A DNA stretch of 64,000 nucleotides from positions 62,001-126,000 of the forward strand of contig JAPKHK010000004.1 in assembly GCA_026646885.1 (NCBI GenBank), in the 5' to 3' direction. Positions 51,196-60,302 of the stretch are shown here, in pieces; the stretch's first letter is position 1, and each line of letters begins with the position of its first letter. The position numbers and the translations under genes are program-made. Source of the DNA: Casimicrobiaceae bacterium. GTDB taxonomy: Bacteria; Pseudomonadota; Gammaproteobacteria; Burkholderiales; Casimicrobiaceae. The notes under the pieces were generated by a model. The model saw nothing but the letters and a program-made list of their open reading frames with translations, made no database searches and had not been told where the DNA came from.

Positions 51196-51618
51196 ATGCC
51201 GCAACTGGACGCCCTCATCGACTTCTTCGAAAACCTAGGCCCCGACGACCTCGAACGCTTCGCCGATTTCTACACCGAGGACGCCTATTTCAAAGACCCC
51301 TTCAACGAACTGCGCGGCGTGGCTGCCATCACGAAGGTCTTCGCCCACATGTTCCAGACCGTCGAGGCGCCGCGTTTTCGCGTCACCGAGCGCTTTCCCA
51401 GCGAAGGTGGCGCGATGCTGCTGTGGACTTTTCATTTCCTAATGCGCGGGCGGCCGCAGACCATCACCGGCGCCAGCCACCTGCGCTTCGACGCATCGGG
51501 AAAAATCAATTTCCATCGCGATTACTGGGATGCCGCGGAAGAGCTTTACGAAAAGCTGCCGATTCTGGGTACGCTGTTGCGCGTTTTGAAAAGGTGCTTG
51601 GGAGCCACCGCCCCGTAA
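51196..51618 (+). CDS. SnoaL/NTF2-like protein
   Basis: A 140-residue protein of the nuclear transport factor 2/SnoaL-like fold, with FFENLGPDDLERFADFYTED, FKDPFNELRGVAAI and FHFLMRGRPQTITGASHLRFD. These small alpha+beta barrels are found at the end of the same light-regulated lipid operons. The SDR stop overlaps a TTG at 51157 that could also serve as start; the ATG at 51196 fits family length better. It may help shape or protect the lipid product, but the role is unknown. Confidence 0.82.
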   Translation: MPQLDALIDFFENLGPDDLERFADFYTEDAYFKDPFNELRGVAAITKVFAHMFQTVEAPRFRVTERFPSEGGAMLLWTFHFLMRGRPQTITGASHLRFDASGKINFHRDYWDAAEELYEKLPILGTLLRVLKRCLGATAP

Positions 51619-51746
51619 CGGCCTGGGGAATCGGGTCCGCAGGACTGGGCTCCGAATCAGGCGCCTCATTGCCCACCGCTACAGATTATCTAGGTGACCT
51701 GCGCTCACCTTCCGGATGCGCTATCCTGTCGCTCGCCCACATCTAG

Positions 51747-53477
51747 ATGCAATCGCAGATCAAATTGAACGACATGCTGGCACTCCGCTCTGACCAGGCA
51801 TCCGGCAAGATCTCCATCAACCGCATTGACCTGGCTGCGTCGAGGGTCGCAGCGGGCCAGATCGAATGGCAAGAGGGTCGGATCACCGCCTGGCACGAAA
51901 GCGGGCCCGCTGATCCAGCACTGCCCTATCTCGCTCCCGGCCTCATCGACGCGCACGTGCATGTCGAAAGCAGCCTCCTGCCCCCGAGCGAATTCGCCCG
52001 GTTGGCCGTTCGCCATGGCACCATCGCGGCGATATCCGATCCGCACGAAATCGCCAACGTGCTGGGGGTCAAAGGCGTGCGCTTCATGCTCGAAGATGCC
52101 GCCCGCACGCCCTTTCATTTCTTGTTCGGCGCACCGGCGTGCGTTCCGGCAACGCCGTTTGAAACCGCAGGTGGAACCATTGCGGTCGCCGATGTCGAAG
52201 AGCTCCTCGGTTTGCCGGGTGTCGGCTACCTTTCGGAGATGATGAATTTTCCAGGCGTGCTTCAGGGCGACGCCGATGTCTGGGCCAAGCTGCAAGTGGC
52301 CAAGTCTCGGGGCCGCCCGATCGATGGCCACGCCCCCGGTTTGCGGGGTAGGGACGCCGAGGCCTATGCGCGAGCCGGCATCAGCACCGACCACGAATGC
52401 ACCACGCTCGCCGAAGCGCAGGACAAACTGGCCGCAGGCATGTCGATACTCATCCGCGAAGGTTCGGCGGCGCGCGATTTCGAGGCTCTGCACCCGCTCA
52501 TCAGCACGCATCCAGGCAAGGTCATGTTCTGCACGGACGATTGCCATCCCGACGACCTCGCGCGCGGGCACATCAACCGGCTCATCGCCCGGGCACGCGC
52601 CACAGGTCACGATCTATTTGCCGTGCTGCGCGCCGCCTGCCAGACGCCGCAAGCGCACTATGGCTTGGAGCTGGGACTGCTCGCGCCGGGTGATGCCATG
52701 AATGCCGTGCTGTTTGCCGATCTGGAGAACTTCACGGTGCTCCGCACCTGGTTGGCAGGACGCGAGGTCGCGCGTGCCGGCATCTGCCTCCTGACGCGAA
52801 CGCCGGTGGCGGCGATCAACCATTTTGCCGCGCGGCCGGTCACGGCTGCGGAGCTGCGCATCCCGGCCCCGCCCGGCGCGAAGAATTGTCGGTGCCGGGT
52901 GATCGCTGCGGCTGACGGCGCACTCCTCACGGGATCGCTGAACCTGGAATTGGCCTGCGCCGAGGACGCCATCTCGCCCTCCGTGGAACAGGATGCGCTG
53001 CTCTTGGCGGTTGCCAATCGCTACCAACCCAGCGCGCCCGCGGTGGCTTTGATCCGGGGCTTCGGACTGAAAGAAGGGGCGCTAGCTTCCAGCGTCGCGC
53101 ACGATTCCCACAACGTCATCGGCGTGGGCTGCGATGCCGATACGCTGGCGCAGGCCATCAATGCGGTGATCGCCCAGCGGGGCGGGCTGGCCGTAGCCGG
53201 CAAGGACGGCGTGGAAGTTCTTCCCTTGCCAATTGCCGGGCTGATGAGCGACCAGCCCGGCGAGCAGGTGGCCGCTCGCTACGCGGAGTTGACGCGCTTT
53301 GCCGGAGAACACCTGGGCTCAACCCTGCGGGCGCCGTTCATGACGCTCTCTTTCATGGCGTTGTTGGTAATTCCGGAACTCAAGCTCAGCGACCGGGGCC
53401 TTTTCGACGGAACGCGTTTCGTTTTCACAGGCGTCGCTGTCGACGGCGCCGCACCAGGAGTCTTGCCGTCGATTTGA
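51747..53477 (+). CDS. ade: Adenine deaminase
   Basis: An amidohydrolase of 576 residues of the Ade/AdeC type that deaminates adenine to hypoxanthine. Metal-binding and catalytic motifs are intact: DAHVHVESS (residues ~70), the DPHEIANVLG loop, DGHAPGLRG, STDHECTT and TDDCHPDDLARGH. The C-terminal domain has SVAHDSHNVIGVG, conserved in adenine deaminases. The start is ATG 51747 with weak upstream pairing. It is 129 bp after the lipid operon and probably has its own promoter; no purine transporter is adjacent. Confidence 0.94.
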   Translation: MQSQIKLNDMLALRSDQASGKISINRIDLAASRVAAGQIEWQEGRITAWHESGPADPALPYLAPGLIDAHVHVESSLLPPSEFARLAVRHGTIAAISDPHEIANVLGVKGVRFMLEDAARTPFHFLFGAPACVPATPFETAGGTIAVADVEELLGLPGVGYLSEMMNFPGVLQGDADVWAKLQVAKSRGRPIDGHAPGLRGRDAEAYARAGISTDHECTTLAEAQDKLAAGMSILIREGSAARDFEALHPLISTHPGKVMFCTDDCHPDDLARGHINRLIARARATGHDLFAVLRAACQTPQAHYGLELGLLAPGDAMNAVLFADLENFTVLRTWLAGREVARAGICLLTRTPVAAINHFAARPVTAAELRIPAPPGAKNCRCRVIAAADGALLTGSLNLELACAEDAISPSVEQDALLLAVANRYQPSAPAVALIRGFGLKEGALASSVAHDSHNVIGVGCDADTLAQAINAVIAQRGGLAVAGKDGVEVLPLPIAGLMSDQPGEQVAARYAELTRFAGEHLGSTLRAPFMTLSFMALLVIPELKLSDRGLFDGTRFVFTGVAVDGAAPGVLPSI

Positions 53478-53553
53478 TCGCCGTTTGGCCTACGTTTTGC
53501 GGGCCGCCATAATGGCCTGGGCAACAATATGAAGTGTGAGGGCGAGTTCGACC

Positions 53554-54021
53554 ATGGGCTATCATCAGCGAATCATCACCAAGGGCGACATTCTGCGCAG
53601 CAACATCTTTTCCGTTTTGGTGTTGCTGCTGCTGGCCTGTGCCTTTGCCGGCTGGCTCTACATCAACCGTATGTGGACGGTGCAAGCGCAAGTGGCCAGC
53701 GCAACCACGACCGCTGCCGCGAGCACCCCCCAGGGTCCGGGCGCGGTCATCGAGTGGCAAGTGGCCGACAAGACCTATCGGCGCCTTGCCTTTGGCGCTG
53801 CGCTGACGGTTGGAGCCACCACGGAAGTGCGTTTCCTGCCTGCCTCGCCCGAACGCGCGCTGACCGCAACCGAATGGCAGGACGAGCCGGCCCGCATGCT
53901 CGCGCTGCCCTTGCTCATCGCCTTCGTGCTGATTTGCCTCCTCAAGCTCTGGATGATCTACCGGGGTCCGCGGCGCGCCGATGACCGGACGGTCGCTGCC
54001 AAGGTGACCGAGCGCGACTGA
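53554..54021 (+). CDS. Two-helix membrane protein of unknown function
   Basis: The protein has a hydrophobic helix at residues ~17-38 (VLVLLLLACAFAGWLYI), a Ser/Thr/Ala-rich periplasmic part, a compact beta-rich segment (AVIEWQVADKTYRRLAFG), and a second helix (LALPLLIAFVLICLLKLW) before a basic tail. This resembles DUF3592-like membrane proteins. An earlier GTG at 53536 is a possible start. It lies between adenine deaminase and a convergent lipoprotein gene, with no functional clue. Confidence 0.72.
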   Translation: MGYHQRIITKGDILRSNIFSVLVLLLLACAFAGWLYINRMWTVQAQVASATTTAAASTPQGPGAVIEWQVADKTYRRLAFGAALTVGATTEVRFLPASPERALTATEWQDEPARMLALPLLIAFVLICLLKLWMIYRGPRRADDRTVAAKVTERD

Positions 54022-54084
54022 GGCCCACGGCTCTGCCGCACGATGCAAGCTGCTCGACGGCCAGCGGATACGAACCGGCAACGC

Positions 54085-54537
54085 TCAATAGCGGTAGATG
54101 TTCGGCCCTTCGACCCGCACCCGATCACCGGGGCGAAGATCGGTTCCCGGCGGCTGCGCGAGCGTGCGATAGGCTCCGTTTTCCATGCGCACCACCACGC
54201 GCAGATAGTCACGCCCAGGGTTGTTGGATCGCTCCATCTCGTTGCCGATGGCCGCACCCCCGAGGGCGCCCGCCACGGTGGCCACGTCATTGCCGCGGCC
54301 GCCGCCGAACTGATGACCGATCACCCCGCCCACGATGGCGCCCAGGATGGCACCCGAACCGCTGGTGCCCCCGGAACCCGCGACCATCTGCACCGACTCG
54401 ACCCGCCCGAACCCGGCTGGCGCACCATGGTTCGGCGTCGGACGGTCGTAATAACCGGGAGGAGGACCATGATAATGCGGGCCCGCGCACGCGGTGAGCG
54501 TCAAGGCACCGGCAACGATCAAGACTTTCCTAAGCAT
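54085..54537 (-). CDS. Glycine-zipper 2TM lipoprotein
   Basis: A 150-residue lipoprotein: lipobox LTLTACAG, a Pro/Tyr/His-rich linker (HYHGPPPGYYDRPTPNHG), and a glycine-zipper membrane segment (AILGAIVGGVIGHQFGGG, VAGALGGAAIG), ending in a small beta domain (YLRVVVRMENGAYRTLAQPP). The layout matches the SlyB/Rick_17kDa-type outer-membrane lipoproteins of proteobacteria, with an envelope-stability role. ATG 54537 follows a GGAGAT site. It converges with the gene at 53554 and diverges from aceK. Confidence 0.88.
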   Translation of the reverse strand: MLRKVLIVAGALTLTACAGPHYHGPPPGYYDRPTPNHGAPAGFGRVESVQMVAGSGGTSGSGAILGAIVGGVIGHQFGGGRGNDVATVAGALGGAAIGNEMERSNNPGRDYLRVVVRMENGAYRTLAQPPGTDLRPGDRVRVEGPNIYRY

Positions 54538-54779
54538 GTTCCGATCTCCTGAAAGTAGCGGATGATACTTCCGCGCCCCCTTCCTAACGCTAAGACCCAT
54601 TTTTTGGTTGATCCGCATTTGTAACGGCAAGTTCCCAATTCCATTGCGTCGCGACGCATCGACTTCGCGCCTCATGACGCTTGCATGGAAATACTAGCAT
54701 CATTCCCGCCCGTCCGGCGCACTCCTCGCGCGAGGCCGACGCTGCCAGTCGCGGTGCCGCTTTCCGGTATCATTGCGGC

Positions 54780-56573
54780 ATGATTACCACACCCCGCCAC
54801 CATTCCGCTCACGCGGTGGAAACCCGCCGCATTGGCGAGACCGTCGATCGCGAACATCTGGCCCGGGGCATCGCCCAGGCCATGCTCGACGGGTTCAACC
54901 GCCACTACCGGCTCTTTCGCAGTTGCTCGCAAGTGGCCCGGCGCTATTTCGAAACCGGCGACTGGCTCGCAATCCAGCATGCCTCACGCGATCGAATCGA
55001 TTTCTACGATACCCGCGTGGCGGAATGCGTCGAGCGCCTGGAACGCGAATTCGGCGCCACTGCCGCAGACGATGCCCTGTGGGAGCGGGTGAAACTTCAT
55101 TACATCGGGCTTTTGATCGATCACCGCCAGCCCGAATGTGCCGAAGTGTTCTTCAATTCGGTGAGCTGCAAGATTCTGCACCGGGTCTACTTCCACAACC
55201 GCTTCATTTTCGTCCGACCCACCATCTCCACCGAGCACATCGACCTCGATTCGCCGGCGTACCGCTCTTACTACCCACGCTATCAGGGCGTGCGCCATGC
55301 CCTGATGAACGCCTTGCTGGATCTCGATCTCAAGTCCCCCTATGTCGACTTCCGCGGCGACCTGCGCTGCTTGCTGCGCGCCTTTCGCAAACGCTTTCCG
55401 CGGCCGCTGCACTTCGAGGCCAACCTGCAAATCCAAGTGCTCTCCTCGCTTTTTTATCGCAACCGCAGCGCCTACATGGTGGGCAAGGTAATCAACGGCA
55501 TGCAGGAGATCCCCTTCGTCGTGCCCATCCGCCATACCCGTGATGGCAAGCTCTACCTCGACGCGCTGCTCCTCGAGGACCGCGACCTCGCGCCGGTATT
55601 CAGCGCCAACCGGGCGTATTTCTTGGTGGACATGGAGGCGCCAGCGGCCTTCGTGCAATTCCTGCGCAGCATGATGCCTTACAAGACCCGGGCCGAACTC
55701 TACACCATCATCGGTCTGCAGAAGGCGGGCAAGGCGCTGTTTTACAGAGACTTCCTCCATCATTTGAAACATTCCACGGACAGCTTCATCGTCGCTCCGG
55801 GTATCAAGGGCCTGGTGATGTCGGTCTTCACCTTGCCCTCCTACCCCTATGTGTTCAAAGTGATCAAAGACGTGATCGGACATACCAAGGACACCACCCG
55901 CGAGTTGGTCAAAGAGAAGTATCACCTGGTCAAGCATCACGATCGGGTCGGGCGCATGGCCGACACGCTGGAGTACTCGGACGTGGCATTTCCAAAGGCG
56001 CGCTTCACCGCCGAACTGCTTCAGGAGCTGCGCACCTTGGCCCCGTCGCTGCTCGAGGAGGAGGACGATGTCATCATCATCAAGCACCTCTACATCGAGC
56101 GACGCATGGTGCCGCTCAATATCTATCTAGCGCAAGTGGACGACACGCGCTTGCACGATGCGGTACGCGAATACGGCAACGCTCTGCGCGAGCTCGCGGC
56201 GGTCAACATCTTTGCTGGCGACCTGCTCTTCAAGAACTTCGGCGTCACACGCTACGGGCGCGTGGTCTTTTACGATTACGACGAGATCGAGTATCTCACC
56301 GACTGCAACTTCCGGCGCATTCCTCCGCCGCGCAACGACGAGGACGAACTCGCCGACAAGCCTTGGTATCCAATCGCCAGAAACGACATTTTTCCTGAAG
56401 AATTCGCGACTTTCTTGCTCACCGATCCCAAGACGCGGCAGTACTTCATGGAGCATCACGCCGAGCTACTCGACGCCGACTGGTGGAAGAGTGTGCAAGC
56501 CCGCATCCGCTTGGGAGAGAGCGAAGATGTCGTACCCTATCCGCAACAACTGCGATTCCACCACGAACGATGA
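54780..56573 (+). CDS. aceK: Isocitrate dehydrogenase kinase/phosphatase AceK
   Basis: A 597-residue bifunctional enzyme that phosphorylates or dephosphorylates isocitrate dehydrogenase, switching flux to the glyoxylate bypass. Recognised segments are FVRPTISTEHIDLD, AYMVGKVINGMQEIPFVVP, the ATP-binding stretch VAPGIKGLVMSVFTLPSYP, FKVIKD, and the kinase catalytic region FAGDLLFKNFGVTRYGRV with FYDYDEIEYLTDCNFR. The start is ATG 54780. Its stop overlaps the following Cys-rich gene. No isocitrate lyase or malate synthase gene is in the window. Confidence 0.95.
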   Translation: MITTPRHHSAHAVETRRIGETVDREHLARGIAQAMLDGFNRHYRLFRSCSQVARRYFETGDWLAIQHASRDRIDFYDTRVAECVERLEREFGATAADDALWERVKLHYIGLLIDHRQPECAEVFFNSVSCKILHRVYFHNRFIFVRPTISTEHIDLDSPAYRSYYPRYQGVRHALMNALLDLDLKSPYVDFRGDLRCLLRAFRKRFPRPLHFEANLQIQVLSSLFYRNRSAYMVGKVINGMQEIPFVVPIRHTRDGKLYLDALLLEDRDLAPVFSANRAYFLVDMEAPAAFVQFLRSMMPYKTRAELYTIIGLQKAGKALFYRDFLHHLKHSTDSFIVAPGIKGLVMSVFTLPSYPYVFKVIKDVIGHTKDTTRELVKEKYHLVKHHDRVGRMADTLEYSDVAFPKARFTAELLQELRTLAPSLLEEEDDVIIIKHLYIERRMVPLNIYLAQVDDTRLHDAVREYGNALRELAAVNIFAGDLLFKNFGVTRYGRVVFYDYDEIEYLTDCNFRRIPPPRNDEDELADKPWYPIARNDIFPEEFATFLLTDPKTRQYFMEHHAELLDADWWKSVQARIRLGESEDVVPYPQQLRFHHER

Positions 56574-57121
56574 AGCAACACACCCGCCTCCTGCCTTGTG
56601 AACTGACGCGCTGCGAGGGCATTTGCTGCAGCGATGGAGCCTATTTGCGCCCCGAAGAAGAGCGTTTGATTCACAAGCTGGTGAAAAAACACGCCAAGCA
56701 TTTCGATCATCTGCCCGCGGATTACGTCATCGACCCGCCGCTGGGCGCGCCCCCGGGCCGCAAGACGCAGGTCCGCCCTCACCGCTATAACCGCAAGCCG
56801 GCGCATTTTGCCGACACCCGCTGCGTGTTTACCGAGCGCGACGGCCGCTGCGCCCTGCAAACCCTGGCGGTGGCCCATGGCAAACACAAATGGGCTTACA
56901 AGCCGGCCGGCTGCTGGCTCTTCCCGCTTTTCTCCGACGATCAGGGCAAGCTCGTGGCGCCACCGCGCTTGAAGCGCGATGACCCGCACCGCGAGGGCAA
57001 GCACTACCCCGGGTTCGTCACCTTCACGCCTTGCGGCGCGCACGATGGGCGCGGCAAGGTATGGTGGCGCGCTCTGAAGGAGGAGGTCGATTTCTTCAAG
57101 ATCTGGCAGCAAGAGGACTGA
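56570..57121 (+). CDS. Cys-rich protein coupled to aceK (DUF3109/YkgJ-like)
   Basis: A 183-residue soluble protein. Eight Cys are arranged as CELTRCEGICC near the N-terminus, then CVF, GRCALQ, GCWLFP and TPCGAHD, the layout of zinc or Fe-S binding CxxxCxxCC proteins (YkgJ/DUF3109 group). It is translated from an ATGA overlap with aceK, so the two gene products are likely made in similar amounts. The link to AceK is positional only; it may bind metal or carry an Fe-S cluster. Confidence 0.8.
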   Translation: MKQHTRLLPCELTRCEGICCSDGAYLRPEEERLIHKLVKKHAKHFDHLPADYVIDPPLGAPPGRKTQVRPHRYNRKPAHFADTRCVFTERDGRCALQTLAVAHGKHKWAYKPAGCWLFPLFSDDQGKLVAPPRLKRDDPHREGKHYPGFVTFTPCGAHDGRGKVWWRALKEEVDFFKIWQQED

Positions 57122-57192
57122 AGCGCACTTGGTGGGGCCATCGTTTGGCACGCTGAGCCCCGCTGCCGTTGCGGCGCGAGAAGTAACCTGTG

Positions 57193-58566
57193 TTAGTGCG
57201 GCCGCTGCAGGGCGGTATTCTCGAAGCGCGTGTACTCGCCCAGAAAGGTGAGCTTCACCGTCCCTATAGGGCCGTTACGCTGCTTGCCGATGATAATCTC
57301 GGCGATCCCTTTGTCGGGACTTTCAGGGTTATAGATTTCGTCACGATAGATGAACAGGATGAGGTCAGCGTCCTGTTCGATGGCACCCGATTCGCGCAAA
57401 TCAGACATGACCGGACGCTTGTTTGGGCGCTGCTCCAAGCTGCGATTGAGCTGGGATAGTGCCACCACCGGCACGTGCAGTTCCTTGGCGAGCGCCTTGA
57501 GCGAGCGGGAGATCTCGGAAATCTCGGTGGCGCGATTCTCCCCAGCGAGCTGCGAAGCATTCATGAGCTGCAAGTAGTCGATGACGATGGCGCCGAGCTT
57601 CCCGTTGCATTGCCGGGCCAAGCGCCGCGCCCGGGAACGCACCTCGATGGGCGTGAGCGCCGGGGTTTCGTCGATGTACAGAGGTGCCTCGTTGAGCTTG
57701 CCCAGCGCCGCCGAGAGGCGCTCCCAATCCTCCGCGGCCAGGCGACCCGTACGGATCTTGTGCTGGTCCAAGCGCCCCACCGATCCGATCATGCGCATGG
57801 CCAGTTGCGTCGCCCCCATCTCCATGCTGAACACCGCCACCGGCAGCTTCGGCGCCAAGGCGATATGTTCGGCGATGTTAAGGCTGAACGCGGTCTTGCC
57901 CATGCTGGGCCGGCCGGCGATGATCACAAGATCCCCGGGCTGGAAACCCGAGGTCATGCGATCGAGATCGGCGAAACCGGTCGGCACACCGGTGACATCG
58001 CTGGGGTTTTCGCGGCCATAGAGTTCTTCGATGCGCTCCACGACTTGCGTGAGCAATGGGCGGATTTCGCGAAAACCGCCGTCGCTGCGCATACCCTGTT
58101 CGGCGATCTCGAAAACCCGCTGCTCGGCTTGGTCGAGAATTGCCCGCGCATCCCGACCCATGGGGTTGTACGCGGAATCGACGATAGCCGTTCCGGCGCC
58201 GGCCAATGCGCGCAGGATAGCGCGCTCGCGCACGATCTCTGAATAGCGCCGGATGTTGGCCGCGGTAGGAACGTTTTGCGCGAGTTGCCCGAGATAGGCG
58301 AGTCCTCCGACGTAATCGAGCCTCTTCAAAGATTCCAGCCGCTCGGCCACGGTGATCACGTCCGCCGGGTGCCCTTCCATGATGAGGCCGAGAATCTGCC
58401 CAAAGATGATGCGGTGCGCATCGGCGTAGAAATCGTGCTCGGAGAGGAGATCGGAGATACGATCCAGCGCGTGGTTGTCGATCAGCAGTCCGCCCAGCAC
58501 CGACTGCTCTGCCTCCATGGAATGAGGCGGCACTTTGATTTGGTCGAGGACGAGATCGTTGGGCAT
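57193..58566 (-). CDS. dnaB: Replicative DNA helicase DnaB
   Basis: A 457-residue hexameric helicase. The N-terminal primase-interacting domain begins PPHSMEAEQSVLGGLLID. The RecA-like core carries Walker A GRPSMGKTAFSLN, VFSMEMGATQLAMRM, Walker B region IVIDYLQLM, and SQLNRSLEQRPNKRPVMSDL. It unwinds DNA at the fork. ATG 58566 is where the family begins; an upstream in-frame ATG at 58641 adds unconserved residues. It is the last gene of the rpsF-priB-rpsR-rplI-dnaB block and is separated from rplI by a strong hairpin terminator. Confidence 0.96.
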   Translation of the reverse strand: MPNDLVLDQIKVPPHSMEAEQSVLGGLLIDNHALDRISDLLSEHDFYADAHRIIFGQILGLIMEGHPADVITVAERLESLKRLDYVGGLAYLGQLAQNVPTAANIRRYSEIVRERAILRALAGAGTAIVDSAYNPMGRDARAILDQAEQRVFEIAEQGMRSDGGFREIRPLLTQVVERIEELYGRENPSDVTGVPTGFADLDRMTSGFQPGDLVIIAGRPSMGKTAFSLNIAEHIALAPKLPVAVFSMEMGATQLAMRMIGSVGRLDQHKIRTGRLAAEDWERLSAALGKLNEAPLYIDETPALTPIEVRSRARRLARQCNGKLGAIVIDYLQLMNASQLAGENRATEISEISRSLKALAKELHVPVVALSQLNRSLEQRPNKRPVMSDLRESGAIEQDADLILFIYRDEIYNPESPDKGIAEIIIGKQRNGPIGTVKLTFLGEYTRFENTALQRPH

Positions 58567-58625
58567 GGTAGGACGTGTCGCGTACGAAGCATTGTAGCGG
58601 AAACCGCGGCGGCCACGACAGAAAC

Positions 58626-58654
58626 GCAAAGGGCCGCACACTGCGGCCCTTTGC
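58626..58654 (-). terminator. Rho-independent-type terminator between rplI and dnaB
   Basis: GCAAAGGGCCGCA and TGCGGCCCTTTGC form a perfect 13-bp stem around a 3-base loop 23 bp after the rplI stop. On the minus strand the stem is followed by GTTTCTG. It should end or attenuate ribosomal-protein transcription ahead of dnaB. Confidence 0.8.
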
Positions 58655-58677
58655 CTGAAGTTCGGAGCGGAACCGCC

Positions 58678-59124
58678 TTATTCCGCCGCCACGCCAACTT
58701 TGATGCTGACATCGACTCCGGAATACACACTCACGGTGATATCGTATTCCCCGACGTTCTTGAGCGGGCCCTCAGGCAGATGCACGCCCGCCTTCTCGAT
58801 GACGAAGCCTTGTGCGGCGAGCGCCTCGACAATGTCGAGGTTGGTGACGGAACCGAACAAATGACCCTCCGGCCCTGCCCGGCGCACGATTTGCACGGCC
58901 AGACCGTCGAGCTTGGCGGCCACTTGCTGGGCTCCGGCCAGGCGCTCCGTTTCGAGCTTCTCCAGTTCCGCGCGCTTGGCCTCGATGAGCTTTAGATTCT
59001 CGGCGGTCGCCCGCTTGGCCTTGCCGTTGGGGATAAGAAAATTGCGCGCATAGCCTTCCTTGACTTTGACCACATCGCCCAGATTGCCCAGATTGGCGAC
59101 GCGCTCCATCAGAATCACTTGCAT
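58678..59124 (-). CDS. rplI: 50S ribosomal protein bL9
   Basis: The 148-residue protein matches bL9: MQVILMERVANLGNLGDVVK then VKEGYARNFLIPNGKAKRAT, a long connecting helix, and the C-terminal RNA-binding domain (GHLFGSVTNLDIVEALAAQG). Length and start are standard. It sits 15 bp after rpsR on the minus strand in the usual order, and is followed by a terminator before dnaB. Residue composition is typical for the family. Confidence 0.97.
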   Translation of the reverse strand: MQVILMERVANLGNLGDVVKVKEGYARNFLIPNGKAKRATAENLKLIEAKRAELEKLETERLAGAQQVAAKLDGLAVQIVRRAGPEGHLFGSVTNLDIVEALAAQGFVIEKAGVHLPEGPLKNVGEYDITVSVYSGVDVSIKVGVAAE

Positions 59125-59138
59125 GGTTTCTAACCCTC

Positions 59139-59426
59139 TCAGTGGTGCAGATCGGTGTAAGGCAGCAGCGCCAGGAAGCGCGCGCGCTTTATCGCGGTGG
59201 AAAGTTGCCGCTGGTAGCGCGCCTTGGTGCCAGTGATCCGCGCCGGCATGATCTTGCCGTTCTCGCCGATGAAATCCTTGAGCACGTCGACATCCTTGTA
59301 GTCGATCTCCTTGACCTTCTCCGCAGTGAAGCGGCAGAACTTGCGCCGCTTGAACAGATTATTGCCACGATCCTTGCGGGTCTTGCCCTTGTCTTTGCCT
59401 TTACCCCTGCCTACTGGACGAGCCAT
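59139..59426 (-). CDS. rpsR: 30S ribosomal protein bS18
   Basis: A 95-residue bS18 with the conserved core [40 protein letters not shown] and the ending [13 protein letters not shown]. It has a longer basic N-terminal tail ([20 protein letters not shown]) than E. coli bS18. ATG 59426 follows AAGGAAA; a TTG six bases upstream is not needed. The ATG lies within 3 bp of the priB stop, in the classical rpsF-priB-rpsR arrangement. Confidence 0.97.
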   Translation of the reverse strand: MARPVGRGKGKDKGKTRKDRGNNLFKRRKFCRFTAEKVKEIDYKDVDVLKDFIGENGKIMPARITGTKARYQRQLSTAIKRARFLALLPYTDLHH

Positions 59427-59428
59427 GA

Positions 59429-59734
59429 TCAATTTCCTTCTTCAATATCAAATTCGGTCAAATGCAATTCGGTTTGGCGACTGCGGCGGCTCTTGGGGGC
59501 GATGAACCCGGCGCACTCGATCAGGCTACCCGCCGGGATCTCGGCGAGGCGCCGAGCAACCGGACCAAAGGCCACGGCATCCAGCACCCAATCGACCTGC
59601 CGCGCTTCACCGGCCTCCAACTGGCGTGACTCGTGCTGCAACTGGAGGTTGAGCGCGGGAATCCCAGCGGGCGTGAAACGCAGCGCATCTTTGTCCAGGA
59701 GCCGCGCCGTAAGCCTCAGCGCGTTCCGAGCCAC
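59429..59734 (-). CDS. priB: Primosomal replication protein PriB
   Basis: A 101-residue OB-fold single-strand-DNA-binding protein. It has the PriB pattern of N-terminal [38 protein letters not shown] and [20 protein letters not shown]. PriB helps reload DnaB at stalled forks, which fits its position between rpsF and rpsR in a block that also contains dnaB. The start is a GTG at 59734. Identification rests on size, fold motifs and conserved gene order. Confidence 0.92.
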   Translation of the reverse strand: MARNALRLTARLLDKDALRFTPAGIPALNLQLQHESRQLEAGEARQVDWVLDAVAFGPVARRLAEIPAGSLIECAGFIAPKSRRSRQTELHLTEFDIEEGN

Positions 59735-59742
59735 CGCACCCT

Positions 59743-60144
59743 TCAGGCCACGGGAGGTTCGACCGGGGCGCTCGCCGCCGGCACCGCCGCTTCGCCGCTA
59801 GGCGGCGTTGTCAGGGACTTGGCTTTTTCTTCCTTCATCATCGGCGAAGGCGCGACCACCGGACCATCCTTGGCGACGACCAAATGGCGCAGCACTGCGT
59901 CGTTGAATTTGAAGGCATGCTCGATTTCCGCCAGAACTTCCTGGTCGCATTCGATGTTCATGAGCACGTAGTGCGCCTTGTGCACCTTTTGTACCGGATA
60001 GGCAAGTTGGCGACGGCCCCAATCCTCGAGGCGATGGATGAGGCCATTGTGCGCGGTGACCATGGCACGGTAGCGCTCGACCATTGCGGGCACCTGCTCG
60101 CTCTGGTCCGGATGAACGATGAAGACGATCTCGTAGTGACGCAT
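59743..60144 (-). CDS. rpsF: 30S ribosomal protein bS6
   Basis: A 133-residue bS6: [50 protein letters not shown] and [10 protein letters not shown] are the conserved elements. The C-terminal 40 residues ([20 protein letters not shown] and onward) form a Pro/Ala-rich extension, as in other betaproteobacteria. It is the first gene of the block, with a promoter at 60211-60240. Confidence 0.97.
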   Translation of the reverse strand: MRHYEIVFIVHPDQSEQVPAMVERYRAMVTAHNGLIHRLEDWGRRQLAYPVQKVHKAHYVLMNIECDQEVLAEIEHAFKFNDAVLRHLVVAKDGPVVAPSPMMKEEKAKSLTTPPSGEAAVPAASAPVEPPVA

Positions 60145-60210
60145 GCAGACTCCTTGTGGGCGTTAAGTTCGGCCTCCCCGTCTGCGTCGGGTGAGGCAAG
60201 GGAATTGGAA

Positions 60211-60240
60211 ATTATAGCGGGTTTTCGCGCTATCGAGCAA
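60211..60240 (-). promoter_or_regulatory. Sigma-70-type promoter of the rpsF operon
   Basis: On the minus strand TTGCTC (60240-60235) and TATAAT (60216-60211) are 18 bp apart, about 67 bp before the rpsF start. A perfect -10 box and suitable spacing support it. Confidence 0.7.
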
Positions 60241-60255
60241 GAAGACTAAAGAGGC

Positions 60256-60287
60256 GGCACCCGACGGCGCCTGGACCGTCGGGTGCC
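60256..60287 (-). terminator. Terminator after the COG4324 peptidase gene
   Basis: GGCACCCGACGG and CCGTCGGGTGCC form a perfect 12-bp stem with an 8-base loop, 16 bp after the stop codon. On the minus strand it is followed by GCCTCTTTAGTCTTC. Confidence 0.8.
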
Positions 60288-60302
60288 CTTGGCACGGCCA
60301 GA

